Positions 56,210 through 64,000 of a stretch of DNA of 64,000 nucleotides are shown here, in pieces (within the stretch, counting starts at the first letter, position 1; every line of letters starts with the position of its first letter). The position numbers were made by a program, and so were the translations under genes. The stretch spans positions 1,798,001-1,862,000 of the forward strand of contig NZ_JAFICD010000001.1 of NCBI RefSeq assembly GCF_017833525.1, read 5' to 3'. Origin of the DNA: Duganella sp. 1411 (GTDB taxonomy: Bacteria > Pseudomonadota > Gammaproteobacteria > Burkholderiales > Burkholderiaceae_D). A model generated the notes under the pieces. The model did no database searches, was not told where the DNA came from, and saw only the letters and a list, made by a program, of their open reading frames with translations.

Positions 56210-57426
56210 AAGTACCGCACCCAAGCCTGCTTCGAGCTTCGCTTGAAGTTGGCGAAGGCCTTGCAGGGGACATACAGTACCGGCATCAGCGCCAAAGCGA
56301 CCACCCACACCGGCCAGAGCGCGTCGACGCCGAAGCGCGCGCCGTGGTTGGCGCCGAACACCGCGACCAGCGCCTTCTGCATATACAGCAGCAACAGCAG
56401 ATGGAACAGGTAGTAGAACATCGGGGCGCCGCCGAAAGTGGCGAAGGCGCGGGTCAAACGATTGTCGTACGGCTCCAACCACGCCAGCACCAGCATTCCG
56501 GTCCCTATTGTCATCAGCACGAAGTCCAGCGACGGCGGATATTTGGTGAAGTTCAGGAAGGACATCAAAGTCCGGACCGCCGTTTCACCCTGTACCCATG
56601 GCAGTTCCTCGCCATAGATGTTCAATCCGCGCAGCACGAGCAACAGCAGCAGCGCGCCGCCGCCGATCATGCGCAGCAGCCGGCGGCGGCGTTCCGGCGC
56701 CATCGCCCGCGCGTACAGCGGCCCGGCCGCATAGCCCAGCAGGATCACGCCGATCCACGGCAGCAGCGGATAGGTGACCTTGACCTTGACCGCGCCGTCG
56801 GCGACCAGGAAGCCGCGATGCAGCAACAGGGTCCAGGCGTCATAGGCGACGCTGCCGGGTTCAAAGCTGATCCAGGTCAGCGCGTTGTGGCCGGCCACGA
56901 TCAGCGCCCCGGCCGCGCCGAGCAACTTGAGCGGCAGCTTGTGCGCCAGCGCCAGGAAAATCATCGCCAGGCCGATCACCCAGATCACCTGCAGATACAT
57001 CACCGGCGGCGGGAACGTGCCGACCCAGGCGAAATTGACCACCACCAGTTCCAGCGCCACCAGCAGCAAGCCGCGCTTGACCAGGAAGCCGGTCGCATCG
57101 CGCGGGCCCGCGGCCGGGTGCGCGTACAGCCAGGCCGACAGGCCAGTCAGGAACACGAACATCGGCGCGCAAAAATGCGCCGCCGTGCGGGTGAAGAACA
57201 GGTCCGGCGGCATGCTGTCGACCGCCATCGGATCGCTGATCGGCACGTGCAGGTAGATCGCCTCGCGCACGTGATCGAACAGCATGATCAACATCACCAG
57301 GCCGCGCAACACGTCGATCACGGCGATGCGCGACCTCACCGATTGGGCGGCCGCGTCCAGGGCGGCCGAGGGCACCGGCTTGACGCGGTCCGTCATACCG
57401 GGGTTGAGGGTGCTGGTGTGGTCCAT
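56206..57426 (-). CDS. DUF1624 / heparan-alpha-glucosaminide N-acetyltransferase-like membrane protein
   Basis: A 406-residue multi-spanning membrane protein with about ten hydrophobic segments. VIDVLRGLVMLIMLFDHVREAIYL near residue 38 is the family signature with its catalytic-type His. Members transfer acyl groups across a membrane to sugars, but bacterial roles are unknown. The start at 57426 (MDHTSTLNPG) is chosen because the longer frame to 57609 lacks family sequence. It is divergent from the binding-protein gene at 57713 and unrelated to czc by function. Confidence 0.85.
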   Translation of the reverse strand: MDHTSTLNPGMTDRVKPVPSAALDAAAQSVRSRIAVIDVLRGLVMLIMLFDHVREAIYLHVPISDPMAVDSMPPDLFFTRTAAHFCAPMFVFLTGLSAWLYAHPAAGPRDATGFLVKRGLLLVALELVVVNFAWVGTFPPPVMYLQVIWVIGLAMIFLALAHKLPLKLLGAAGALIVAGHNALTWISFEPGSVAYDAWTLLLHRGFLVADGAVKVKVTYPLLPWIGVILLGYAAGPLYARAMAPERRRRLLRMIGGGALLLLLVLRGLNIYGEELPWVQGETAVRTLMSFLNFTKYPPSLDFVLMTIGTGMLVLAWLEPYDNRLTRAFATFGGAPMFYYLFHLLLLLYMQKALVAVFGANHGARFGVDALWPVWVVALALMPVLYVPCKAFANFKRSSKQAWVRYF

Positions 57427-57712
57427 GGATAGGTTCTCGGTAGGGTTGAAAAGATGTCCCGCGGCCGCCGGCGCCGCGCGGCCATCACAATATTGTACGG
57501 AGCGGGTGCGGATTTTTCTGCTTTGTTGTCCGCTTCCGGTGACGTTTAAACACCGAAATGGGCCCCGCGGCGGCATTTTCCACGGCCGGCAATCTATGCT
57601 GATCCACACGGCGAAAACCGCCGGTTGTGCGCCGGCGGCCGCGCGAAACGCGACAATCGAGCGGCGTTATTGTGATGTAATGATATCCATGACTAAGTAC
57701 AAAGGCGCATCG

Positions 57713-59278
57713 ATGAAATCAACGCTTCTTCCGCCGCGTGACCAGGTCGACACGCTGTCCCGGCGCGACATGCTGCGCCGTCTTGCCGCCGGCGGCGCGC
57801 TGCTGTCGGCGCCCGGGCTTGCGGCGGCGGCGCCGGCACCGCGCAAAGGCGGCCAACTGACGATCGCCACCCAGTCCAGCTCCACCGCCGACACGCTCGA
57901 TCCGGCGCGCGGCGCGCTGTCGACCGACTACCTGCGCGCGCACATGTTCTTCAGCGGCCTGACCACGCTCGACGCCCACCTGGCGCCGCAGATGGCACTG
58001 GCCGAGGAAATGGCCACCGACGACGCGATCACGTGGACCGTCCGTCTGCGCAAGGGCGTCGTCTTCCATGACGGCAAAGCGCTGACCGCCGCCGACGTGG
58101 TCTACTCGCTCAAGCGCCACGGCGACGCGGCCATCGGCTCGAAGGTGCGCGGCCTGGCGCAACAGTTCGCGTCGGTGCGCGCGGTCGGTCCGCTGGTGGT
58201 GGAGATCACGCTGACCGGCGCCAATGCCGACTTGCCGGTGATCCTGGCGACGTCGCACTTCGTGATCATCCGGGACGGCACCACCAGCTTCAACACCGCC
58301 AACGGCACCGGCGCCTTCCGCTGCAAGGAGTTCACGCCGGGCGTGCGCACCATCGGCGTGCGCAACGAAAATTACTGGAGGCCGGGCCTGCCCCACCTCG
58401 ACGAAGTGGCGCTGTTCGGCATACCGGACGAATCGGCGCGCATCAACGCGCTGCTGTCGGGCGACGTCGATTGGGTCAACGAAGTCAATCCGCGTTCGAC
58501 CAAGCGTATCAGCGGCGAACCTGGCTTCGTGGTCTTGGAAAGCCAGTCCGGCTTGTACACCGACCTGGTGATCCGCCAGAACCTCGGCTTTGGCCGGCAT
58601 CCCGATTTCACGCTCGGCATGAAGTACCTGATCGACCGTGAACAGATGAAGCGCGCCGCCTTCCGCGGCTACGCCGTCATCGGCAACGATCAGCCGCTGG
58701 CGCCGAGCAACCGCTTCCACTTCGCCGGCCTGCCCCAGCGCCCCTATGATCCGGACCGCGCCCGCTACCACCTGGCGCGCGCCGGCGCGGTGGGCCAGAC
58801 CTTGCCGCTGGTCGCCTCGGTGGCCGCCGCCGGTTCGGTCGACATGGCGATGCTGATGCAGCAGTCGGCCATCAAGGCGGGCCTGAAACTGGCGGTCAAA
58901 CGCATCTCCGCGGACGGCTACTGGTCCAACCATTGGATGAAGTCACCGATGGGCTTCGGGAACATCAACCCGCGTCCGAGCGCCGACATGCTGTTCACGC
59001 AGTTTTTCAAGTCGGACGCGCCGTGGAACGAATCGGGATGGCGGAACGAACAATTCGACCAGTTGCTACTGCTGGCGCGCGCCGAAACCGACGAGGACAA
59101 ACGCAAACAGTTTTATGCCGATATGCAGGTGCTGGTGCACCAGAAGTGCGGCATCGGCATCCCGCTGTTCATCAACAATCTGGAGGCGTTCAGCAGCAAG
59201 GTGGGGGGCGCCGCCTCGCATCCGCTGGGGTCCTTCATGGGCTACACCTGCGCCGAGCAGGTCTGGCTGGAGGCATGA
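57713..59278 (+). CDS. ABC transporter substrate-binding protein, family 5 (peptide/nickel type), Tat-type leader
   Basis: A 521-residue SBP_bac_5 protein. The leader contains SRRDMLRRLAAGGALLSAPG (about residues 16-35), a plausible twin-arginine signal. The mature start is GGQLTIATQSSSTADTLDPARG, and DAITWTVRLRKGVVFHDGKALTAADVVYSLKRH is the family signature. The start at 57713 has AAAGG 8 bases upstream; 57689 and 57680 are in-frame alternatives. No family-5 permeases are adjacent. Instead it overlaps a HupE-type gene by 4 bases, so a metal-chelate substrate is possible. Confidence 0.87.
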   Translation: MKSTLLPPRDQVDTLSRRDMLRRLAAGGALLSAPGLAAAAPAPRKGGQLTIATQSSSTADTLDPARGALSTDYLRAHMFFSGLTTLDAHLAPQMALAEEMATDDAITWTVRLRKGVVFHDGKALTAADVVYSLKRHGDAAIGSKVRGLAQQFASVRAVGPLVVEITLTGANADLPVILATSHFVIIRDGTTSFNTANGTGAFRCKEFTPGVRTIGVRNENYWRPGLPHLDEVALFGIPDESARINALLSGDVDWVNEVNPRSTKRISGEPGFVVLESQSGLYTDLVIRQNLGFGRHPDFTLGMKYLIDREQMKRAAFRGYAVIGNDQPLAPSNRFHFAGLPQRPYDPDRARYHLARAGAVGQTLPLVASVAAAGSVDMAMLMQQSAIKAGLKLAVKRISADGYWSNHWMKSPMGFGNINPRPSADMLFTQFFKSDAPWNESGWRNEQFDQLLLLARAETDEDKRKQFYADMQVLVHQKCGIGIPLFINNLEAFSSKVGGAASHPLGSFMGYTCAEQVWLEA

Positions 59279-59967
59279 GCGTGAACCGGAATCTGGCACG
59301 CGCGCTGCTGCTTGCGGCGCTGGTGACGGCCGTCGGCGACGGCATGGCGCACGGCGTCGCCGACGACGACAAGGCCTACTTCGAACAAAGCAGCGGCGTG
59401 CATCTGCTGCCGTTTATCTATCTGGGCGCCAAGCACATGGTCACCGGCTATGACCATCTGCTGTTCCTGGTGGGCGTGATCTTCTTCCTGTACCGCCTCA
59501 GGGATGTCGGCGCGTACGTGACGCTGTTCGCGGTCGGCCACAGTGTGACGCTGCTGTCGGGGGTACTGAGCGGGACGCACGTCAATCCCTACCTGGTCGA
59601 CACCATCATCGGTTTCTCGGTGCTCTACAAGGCGCTCGACAACATGGGCGCGCTGGAAAGGGTCCTGGGCTTCCAACCCAACACCAAGGCGGCCGTTCTG
59701 ATCTTCGGTCTGTTCCACGGCTTCGGGCTGGCGAGCAAGCTGCAGGAACTGGCGCTGTCGAAGGATGGCCTGGTGCCCAATATCCTGGCTTTCAATGTCG
59801 GCGTCGAGATCGGCCAGATGCTCGCGCTCGGCGCCATTCTGATCGCGATGGGCTTCTGGCGGCGCGGCGCGGCCTTCAGGAGGCAGTCCTTCGCCGCCAA
59901 TACCGCGTTGATGGTCGCGGGCCTGGTACTGATGGGATATCAACTAGCCGGTTATGCAACCACATGA
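59275..59967 (+). CDS. HupE/UreJ family metal-related membrane protein
   Basis: A 230-residue membrane protein with a signal-like N-terminus (ARALLLAALVTAVGDGMAHG) and about six hydrophobic segments. The motif GYDHLLFLVGVIFFLYRLRDVG, followed by TLFAVGHSVTLLSG, is characteristic of HupE/UreJ-like proteins, some of which carry Ni or Co. It overlaps the preceding binding-protein gene and the following anchor gene by 4 bases each, implying a tightly linked three-gene unit. The metal is unknown. Confidence 0.87.
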   Translation: MSVNRNLARALLLAALVTAVGDGMAHGVADDDKAYFEQSSGVHLLPFIYLGAKHMVTGYDHLLFLVGVIFFLYRLRDVGAYVTLFAVGHSVTLLSGVLSGTHVNPYLVDTIIGFSVLYKALDNMGALERVLGFQPNTKAAVLIFGLFHGFGLASKLQELALSKDGLVPNILAFNVGVEIGQMLALGAILIAMGFWRRGAAFRRQSFAANTALMVAGLVLMGYQLAGYATT

Positions 59968-60572
59968 ACGAGGAAACCACCATGCGTCAAAACCACCAGA
60001 CCGACCCATTGCCGACGCTGACCCAATTGGGCAAGGCCACCGCCGTCGCCATCGGCGCCGCCGCGCTGATACTGGCGGTGGCGGTGCTGCCGGCGGAATT
60101 CGGCATCGACCCGCTGGGTGCCGGCAGGCTGCTGGGACTGGCAAAACTCAATGGTGGCGCGGCCAAGGCCGCCGGAACGGCGCCGCCGGCGGGCGTCGGT
60201 CCGGCCTCCCCCGCCGCCTCGCAGGTGACGCGCAGCGCGCTTCCCATGCGCTCCGACGAAATGCGGGTGACACTGGAGCCGGGCCAGGGAGCGGAAGTCA
60301 AAGCCCTGATGCGCAAGGGCGAATATTTTGTCTTCAGCTGGAGCACCGACGGCGCGCCGGTCAAGGCGGACATGCACGGCGAACCGGAAAACGCCAAGCC
60401 GAACGAATTCACGACGTACTGGAAGGAGCCGCGCCAGACCGGCGCCCAGGGCGGCTTCACCGCCGGCTTCGACGGCATCCATGGCTGGTTCTGGCGCAAC
60501 AAGGGAGAGCGCGCGGTCACCATCACCGTCAAGGTGACCGGCTTCCATCAGAAGTTGTACCGGCCCTCCTGA
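59964..60572 (+). CDS. Transmembrane anchor protein (HupE-linked, unknown function)
   Basis: A 202-residue protein with one transmembrane segment near residues 25-48 (GKATAVAIGAAALILAVAVLPAEFG, split here in description) and a periplasmic domain ending MHGEPENAKPNEFTTYWKE and GWFWRNKGERAVTI. It is found next to HupE-type genes in this bacterial group, as a membrane-anchored, possibly metal-related, beta-sandwich protein. Function is not known. A perfect hairpin follows the stop. Confidence 0.75.
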   Translation: MNEETTMRQNHQTDPLPTLTQLGKATAVAIGAAALILAVAVLPAEFGIDPLGAGRLLGLAKLNGGAAKAAGTAPPAGVGPASPAASQVTRSALPMRSDEMRVTLEPGQGAEVKALMRKGEYFVFSWSTDGAPVKADMHGEPENAKPNEFTTYWKEPRQTGAQGGFTAGFDGIHGWFWRNKGERAVTITVKVTGFHQKLYRPS

Positions 60573-60577
60573 CAAGA

Positions 60578-60604
60578 CGAAGCGGCGCCCGACGCGCCGC
60601 TTCG
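60578..60604. terminator. Bidirectional terminator-like hairpin between convergent genes
   Basis: An 11-base perfect stem, CGAAGCGGCGC (60578-60588) with GCGCCGCTTCG (60594-60604), around a CCGAC loop. It lies between convergent genes ending at 60572 and 60612. There is no T-tract on either side, so it may rely on stem stability. Confidence 0.6.
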
Positions 60605-60611
60605 AAGGCCG

Positions 60612-61283
60612 TTACAAGCCGACCAGGCCGGCCAGGCCGCCGATCTCGCTGATTTCCTGGTAGTTGTAGAACGGCGTGCCCGGCTCGTGGCCGCGATTGA
60701 CGAAGGCCTTGTCCTTGATGCCGATGTCGTTGGCCGACATCAGGTCGTAGCGCATCGACGACGACACGTGCAGGAAGTCTTCCGGCTTCGCGTCCAGCTG
60801 ACCGATCATGTACTCGAACGCCGTCAGGCGCGGCTTGTAGGCCTTGGCCTGCTGCGCGCTGTAGACGCGATGGAACGGCACGCCCAGGTTCTTCACGTTG
60901 TGCACCAGCTGTGCGTCCATGGCGTTCGACAGGATCACCAGCGGGATCTTGTCGGCGATCCTGGCCAGGCCCTCGGTCACGTCGGGGTGCGGGCCCCAGG
61001 TGGGAACGGCGGCGTAGATCTCGGCCACGTCGGACTCCCGGAACGGCACCTTCCAGCGGTTGGCCGTGCGCAGCAGCGCGTTGTAGACCACCTCGTAGTA
61101 TGGTTTCCAGTCGCCCAGCACTTCGTCGTAACGGAAGGCCGAGAAATCCTTGCAGAACCGCTCCATGTCGTCGGCGCCGATACGGTCGGCGAACAACTTG
61201 CGCGCCATCGGTGACATCTGGAAGTAGATCAAGGTGCCGTAGCAATCGAAGCTGATGTATTTCGGTCTGAAGATGATGCCCAT
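60612..61283 (-). CDS. Haloacid dehalogenase type II (HAD superfamily)
   Basis: A 223-residue HAD hydrolase. Motif I YISFDCYGTLIYF (nucleophile Asp near residue 11), motif II VILSNAMDAQ near residue 115, a Lys in AKAYKPRLTAFEYM near 150 and motif III Ser/Asp near VSSSMRYDLMSA fit type II haloacid dehalogenases. They hydrolyse L-2-haloacids or related substrates. The start at 61283 (MGIIFRPKYISFD) sits close to motif I as expected. The substrate is not determined; the neighbouring GhrA-type enzyme handles 2-keto acids, so a hydroxy-acid context is possible. Confidence 0.88.
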   Translation of the reverse strand: MGIIFRPKYISFDCYGTLIYFQMSPMARKLFADRIGADDMERFCKDFSAFRYDEVLGDWKPYYEVVYNALLRTANRWKVPFRESDVAEIYAAVPTWGPHPDVTEGLARIADKIPLVILSNAMDAQLVHNVKNLGVPFHRVYSAQQAKAYKPRLTAFEYMIGQLDAKPEDFLHVSSSMRYDLMSANDIGIKDKAFVNRGHEPGTPFYNYQEISEIGGLAGLVGL

Positions 61284-61496
61284 GGTTGCCCTTTCGTTGA
61301 TGATGGTCTGATATCGCGACGGATCCATGATATCCAACCTGGCGCCGTCAGAGGTGCCGACTATGCCCCCGCCGGCGCGGCAAAACGGCTTTTATGGGCG
61401 CCGAATCAGCACGATTTGCCGCGCCGCGGCTGCGACAACCGCAGCTAATACCGCCGGCGCCCTTTATACTGTAGGCACCATAACGCAGGTTTCGCG

Positions 61497-61512
61497 GGGC
61501 CGCATGCGGCCC
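61497..61512. promoter_or_regulatory. 16-base perfect palindrome upstream of the ghrA-like gene
   Basis: GGGCCGCATGCGGCCC is self-complementary, lies 26 bases before the start codon, and is in a GC-rich leader. It may be an operator or mRNA hairpin. A GC-only palindrome of this length can occur by chance in GC-rich DNA. Confidence 0.35.
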
Positions 61513-61537
61513 GTGACCCACCAACGAGAGCATAGTC

Positions 61538-62467
61538 ATGAGTGTATTGTACCGATCGGACGCGGCCCGCACACAGGTATGGGCGCGCTTTTTCGCCGCG
61601 TACGCGCCGGAAATCGACTTCCGCACATGGCCCGACAATACCGGTGATTTGAACGATGTCGAGTATCTCGTCTCCTGGCATGCCGGCGCCGAGTTCCTGG
61701 CGTCGTTGCCGAACCTGAAGGTGCTCTTCGCATCCGGCGCCGGCATCGATCATATCGATTTCGACGCCGTGCCGGCAAACGTGACGGTCGTGCGCATGGT
61801 CGAACCGGGCATCGTCAACGGCATGATCGAATACACGACGATGTCGGTGCTGGCCTTGCACCGCAATCTGCTCGACTACGCCGACATGCAGTCGCGTGCC
61901 CAATGGCGGCCCATCCCGGTGATACCGGCGTCGGCGCGCACGGTCGGCGTGATGGGATTGGGCGTGCTGGGGCAGGCGGTGCTGGAACGGCTCGGCGTCT
62001 TCGGCTTTCGCCGCGCGGGCTGGAACCGCTCGCGCAAAACGCTGCCGGGCGTGGAGTGCTTCGCGGGCGACGAGTCGCTGCCGCGGTTTTTGGCGCAATG
62101 CGACGTGCTGGTTTGCCTGCTGCCGTTGACCGACGCCACACGCGGCATCCTCGGCGCAAGGCTGATGTCCCTGCTGCCGCGCGGGGCCGCGCTGGTCAAC
62201 GTCGCGCGCGGCGCGCACCTGGACCATGACGCGCTGTTGTCGGCGCTGGACTCCGGTCATTTATCGCGTGCCATCCTCGACGTGACGGACCCGGAGCCGC
62301 TACCGGACGATCACGCGCTGTGGCGCCATCGGCGCGTGCTGATCACGCCCCACATCGCCAGCATGACTCAGCCGGATACGGCGGCCCCGGTGCTGCTGGC
62401 CAACCTGCGCCGCCACATGTCGGGACAACCGCTGCACGACGTCGTCGACCGCCGGCGGGGATACTAG
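61538..62467 (+). CDS. ghrA: Glyoxylate/hydroxypyruvate reductase A-type D-2-hydroxyacid dehydrogenase
   Basis: A 309-residue NAD(P)H-dependent reductase. The Rossmann motif VGVMGLGVLGQAVLERL lies near residue 130. Catalytic residues are Arg in NVARGAHLD, Glu in TDPEPLPDD and His in ITPHIASMT. It matches GhrA in length and in the C-terminal VVDRRRGY. It reduces glyoxylate and hydroxypyruvate. Monocistronic as far as visible, divergent from the HAD hydrolase. A hairpin lies after the stop. Confidence 0.9.
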   Translation: MSVLYRSDAARTQVWARFFAAYAPEIDFRTWPDNTGDLNDVEYLVSWHAGAEFLASLPNLKVLFASGAGIDHIDFDAVPANVTVVRMVEPGIVNGMIEYTTMSVLALHRNLLDYADMQSRAQWRPIPVIPASARTVGVMGLGVLGQAVLERLGVFGFRRAGWNRSRKTLPGVECFAGDESLPRFLAQCDVLVCLLPLTDATRGILGARLMSLLPRGAALVNVARGAHLDHDALLSALDSGHLSRAILDVTDPEPLPDDHALWRHRRVLITPHIASMTQPDTAAPVLLANLRRHMSGQPLHDVVDRRRGY

Positions 62468-62508
62468 TCTTTCGGCCAGGCTGGCCGCTTGGTCGAAGAC
62501 CCCGGGAC

Positions 62509-62535
62509 GGGTCGGCGGGCCTGGCCCGCCAACCC
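62509..62535. terminator. GC-rich hairpin between the convergent ghrA-like and exported-protein genes
   Basis: The inner stem GGCGGGC/GCCCGCC (62514-62520 and 62524-62530) around CTG extends by GGGT/ACCC past one mismatch. It lies 42 bases after the ghrA-like stop and 28 before the facing stop. A short A-tract (AAAAA) follows on the plus strand, so it favours neither direction strongly. Confidence 0.5.
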
Positions 62536-62562
62536 GACTGGGAAAAACGTCTGCGACGGGCC

Positions 62563-62943
62563 TTATTTGATGTCGAAAGTCGTGCTCACGCGCGTCTTCT
62601 TGTCCGCCATCGTCAGCAGCGCCAGAACCTTGCCGACTTTGGCGACGCCGGGCGCCTTCGCTTCCAGCTTGTTGCCACCGGCCGGCTTGAGCGCGAACTC
62701 CTTGCGGCCAGCCTCCGTCACCAAGGTAACCTTGCCCGTCACCTCGGCGCTTGGCATGTCATCGCCGTCGTCCTGCAAATACAATTCGACCTGATCGCCC
62801 TTCACCACCAGCTCGAGCCAGGTTTCGCCGACGGCCTGCACGATGCCCCCGTGGTTCGCCACCGGCGCCCCGTGCGCGAAGGCGTGGCCGCTGGTCAGCG
62901 CGGCCGCCGCCAGCGTCACCGCTCCAAGAATTTTTTTCATCAT
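62563..62943 (-). CDS. Small exported His-containing protein, unknown function
   Basis: A 126-residue periplasmic protein. The signal peptide is residues 1-22 (ILGAVTLAAAALTSGHAFA). The mature start is HGAPVANHGGIVQAVGETWLELV, with two His that could bind metal, and the rest is a small beta-rich domain. GGAGG lies 5 bases before the ATG at 62943 (62940 is also possible). It lies behind a DUF4198 gene and a TonB receptor, and relatives occur near metal-uptake genes. No experimentally known family is recognised. Confidence 0.75.
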   Translation of the reverse strand: MMKKILGAVTLAAAALTSGHAFAHGAPVANHGGIVQAVGETWLELVVKGDQVELYLQDDGDDMPSAEVTGKVTLVTEAGRKEFALKPAGGNKLEAKAPGVAKVGKVLALLTMADKKTRVSTTFDIK

Positions 62944-62956
62944 CCCGTCCTCCAGT

Positions 62957-63715
62957 TCATTCAGGTTTATGCGCGAGCACGAACGACAACGTGGCCAAAT
63001 GCTCGCTGCTGTCAAACTTGGCCGGCTGCTCGGACGGCCCGCGATAAATCGCGGCGATCACATTCAGGCCCTGATTCCGCACCTTGATGGTGACGGTACC
63101 ATCAGCGCCGGACAGCACCGGCTCCGCGTCGGGATCGTTGACCATGTCTTGCAACACCTGTGCTCCGGCCACCGGCTTGCCGTTGAACAGCACGCGAAGC
63201 TTGATCGGCGCTCCCAGCGTCGCCGGCAGCGCCGCCTCCACCGGAACGACCTGCAGGATCTGATTCGGCAAGGGACCAAGTGGTTTGCTCAACGGCTTGC
63301 GCAGATGGACGGCGTACTTGTAGGTATGCTCGCTGATGATGTACTTCGGAATCTCGTCCTTGCCCTTCTTGTGGAAAACGCCATCGGGCGTCTTGGTCCA
63401 CGTGCCGTTGTCGAGCACCGCCGCGACGATCGCCGGCTGATTGTCGAGATTGACCAGCACCAGGCGCCCATCGGGCTGCAGCGACGTCTCCACCGGCTTG
63501 CCGTCGGCGTCATATCCTCCGACGCTGGTCACTTGCGGCAGCCGCTTTAACGAATCCAGGTCATCCGCCCCAATGCCGTACAGGAAGGCCAGCTGCGTGG
63601 CACGCTGCGCGAACCAGATACCATGCGCCTGTGCCGGCACCACGCCGGCAGCGCCGGCGAACAAAGCGATTGCGCAAACCGCGCAGGCCTTTTTTTTCAA
63701 TGTCATCATGTCCAT
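62957..63715 (-). CDS. DUF4198 family periplasmic protein
   Basis: A 252-residue exported protein. The signal peptide is residues 1-28 (ACAVCAIALFAGAAGVVPAQA), the mature start HGIWFAQRATQLAFLYG carries an N-terminal His, and the DUF4198 region follows with a carboxypeptidase-regulatory-like beta-sandwich (PIKLRVLFNGKPVAGAQVL). DUF4198 proteins are linked to metal (nickel or cobalt) uptake through TonB receptors. The ATG at 63715 is preceded by AGAGGAG, ruling against later ATGs at 63709 and 63706. It lies between the receptor and the small exported protein. Confidence 0.85.
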   Translation of the reverse strand: MDMMTLKKKACAVCAIALFAGAAGVVPAQAHGIWFAQRATQLAFLYGIGADDLDSLKRLPQVTSVGGYDADGKPVETSLQPDGRLVLVNLDNQPAIVAAVLDNGTWTKTPDGVFHKKGKDEIPKYIISEHTYKYAVHLRKPLSKPLGPLPNQILQVVPVEAALPATLGAPIKLRVLFNGKPVAGAQVLQDMVNDPDAEPVLSGADGTVTIKVRNQGLNVIAAIYRGPSEQPAKFDSSEHLATLSFVLAHKPE

Positions 63716-63726
63716 GATGCTCCTCT

Positions 63727-64000
63727 TCAGAATTTGTAGTGCAGATTCAAGGTCGCGGTGCGGTCGGTGCCCGGCGACACCCACAGCTGGCTGTACGAAC
63801 TGGCGTAATACTGTTTGTCGAACAGGTTGTCGACATTCAGCGAGATGCGCAGCTTCTTGGTCGGCGACCAGGAGGAGATCAGCTTGGCCGTGGTGTAGGC
63901 CGGCAGCTTGAAATTGCTGGAGACAGCCACGTCGCCCAGGCGTTCGCCCACATAATTGACACCGCCGCCGATGGTCGCCATGCCGCCGGCGACAGCGAAT
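63727..64000 (-). CDS. TonB-dependent receptor, C-terminal 90 residues only (runs off window end)
   Basis: The frame is open from the window edge to the stop at 63727. It shows barrel strands with GGGVNYVGERLG and RISLNVDNLFDKQYYASSY, typical of siderophore/FecA-FhuA-type receptors, and ends in ATLNLHYKF with the C-terminal aromatic. It is followed at 12 bases by the DUF4198 gene, so the receptor probably imports a metal chelate. Substrate and plug domain are outside the window. Confidence 0.88.
   Translation of the reverse strand, partial: FAVAGGMATIGGGVNYVGERLGDVAVSSNFKLPAYTTAKLISSWSPTKKLRISLNVDNLFDKQYYASSYSQLWVSPGTDRTATLNLHYKF

Overview
The window is a gene-dense, high-GC (roughly 65 percent by eye) chromosomal segment of a Gram-negative bacterium. 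Betaproteobacterial-type trimeric porins, TonB-dependent receptors, a PcaR/Van/Pob aromatic set and the gene style suggest the Oxalobacteraceae (Massilia/Duganella/Janthinobacterium group); that placement is inference. I see about 62 protein genes, no rRNA or tRNA, no CRISPR array, no insertion sequence and no phage. No gene-free stretch exceeds 300 bases.

Region 1 (1-12238) is a coherent accessory locus. A minus-strand operon encodes an SsuC-like permease, SsuB-like ATPase, SfnC/DszC-like flavoprotein, SsuD-like flavin monooxygenase, D-2-hydroxyacid dehydrogenase and a class II aldolase cut by the window edge. Behind it lies a second minus-strand operon: Tat-exported FAD amine oxidase, exported RidA, TonB-dependent receptor and LysR regulator. 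A divergent SsuA-like binding protein completes it. A 54-base element is repeated upstream of both operons, so they look like one regulon. I read it as outer-membrane uptake, periplasmic oxidative deamination, ABC import and cytoplasmic C-S (or similar) cleavage of an organosulfur or amine compound. This is the best candidate here for an undescribed system.

Region 2 (12386-17576) holds a TonB receptor - fatty acid desaturase - PhnD-like protein operon of unknown role, a small hypothetical ORF and a Crp/Fnr regulator.

Region 3 (17763-42442) is a complete protocatechuate branch of the beta-ketoadipate pathway with its feeder enzymes. pobA makes protocatechuate from 4-hydroxybenzoate, and vanAB makes it from vanillate. 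pcaHG, pcaB and a PcaC-PcaD fusion convert it to 3-oxoadipate. pcaIJ and pcaF yield succinyl-CoA and acetyl-CoA. Regulators are AraC, two IclR, MarR and RpiR types. A Liv-type ABC transporter (livHMGF) sits in the pcaIJF transcription unit. Two paralogous binding proteins, one behind vanAB and one beside a porin, could both dock on it. Two PcaR boxes tie pcaIJF, pcaR, the porin and the binding protein together. A dctA-porin pair handles C4-dicarboxylates.

Region 4 (42449-50000) contains copCD and an amino-acid catabolic cluster: GNAT, class III aminotransferase, Lrp/AsnC regulator, semialdehyde dehydrogenase, AstE/DoeB-like deacylase and cupin. It resembles ectoine-degradation doe genes without doeA.

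Region 5 (50053-64000) is metal-related. It has czcI-czcC-czcB-czcA, an acyltransferase-like membrane protein, a peptide/nickel-type binding protein with HupE and an anchor protein, a HAD hydrolase, a GhrA-type reductase, and a DUF4198 protein with a TonB receptor running off the window end.

A dispersed palindromic repeat occurs at three gene junctions, each between convergent genes.
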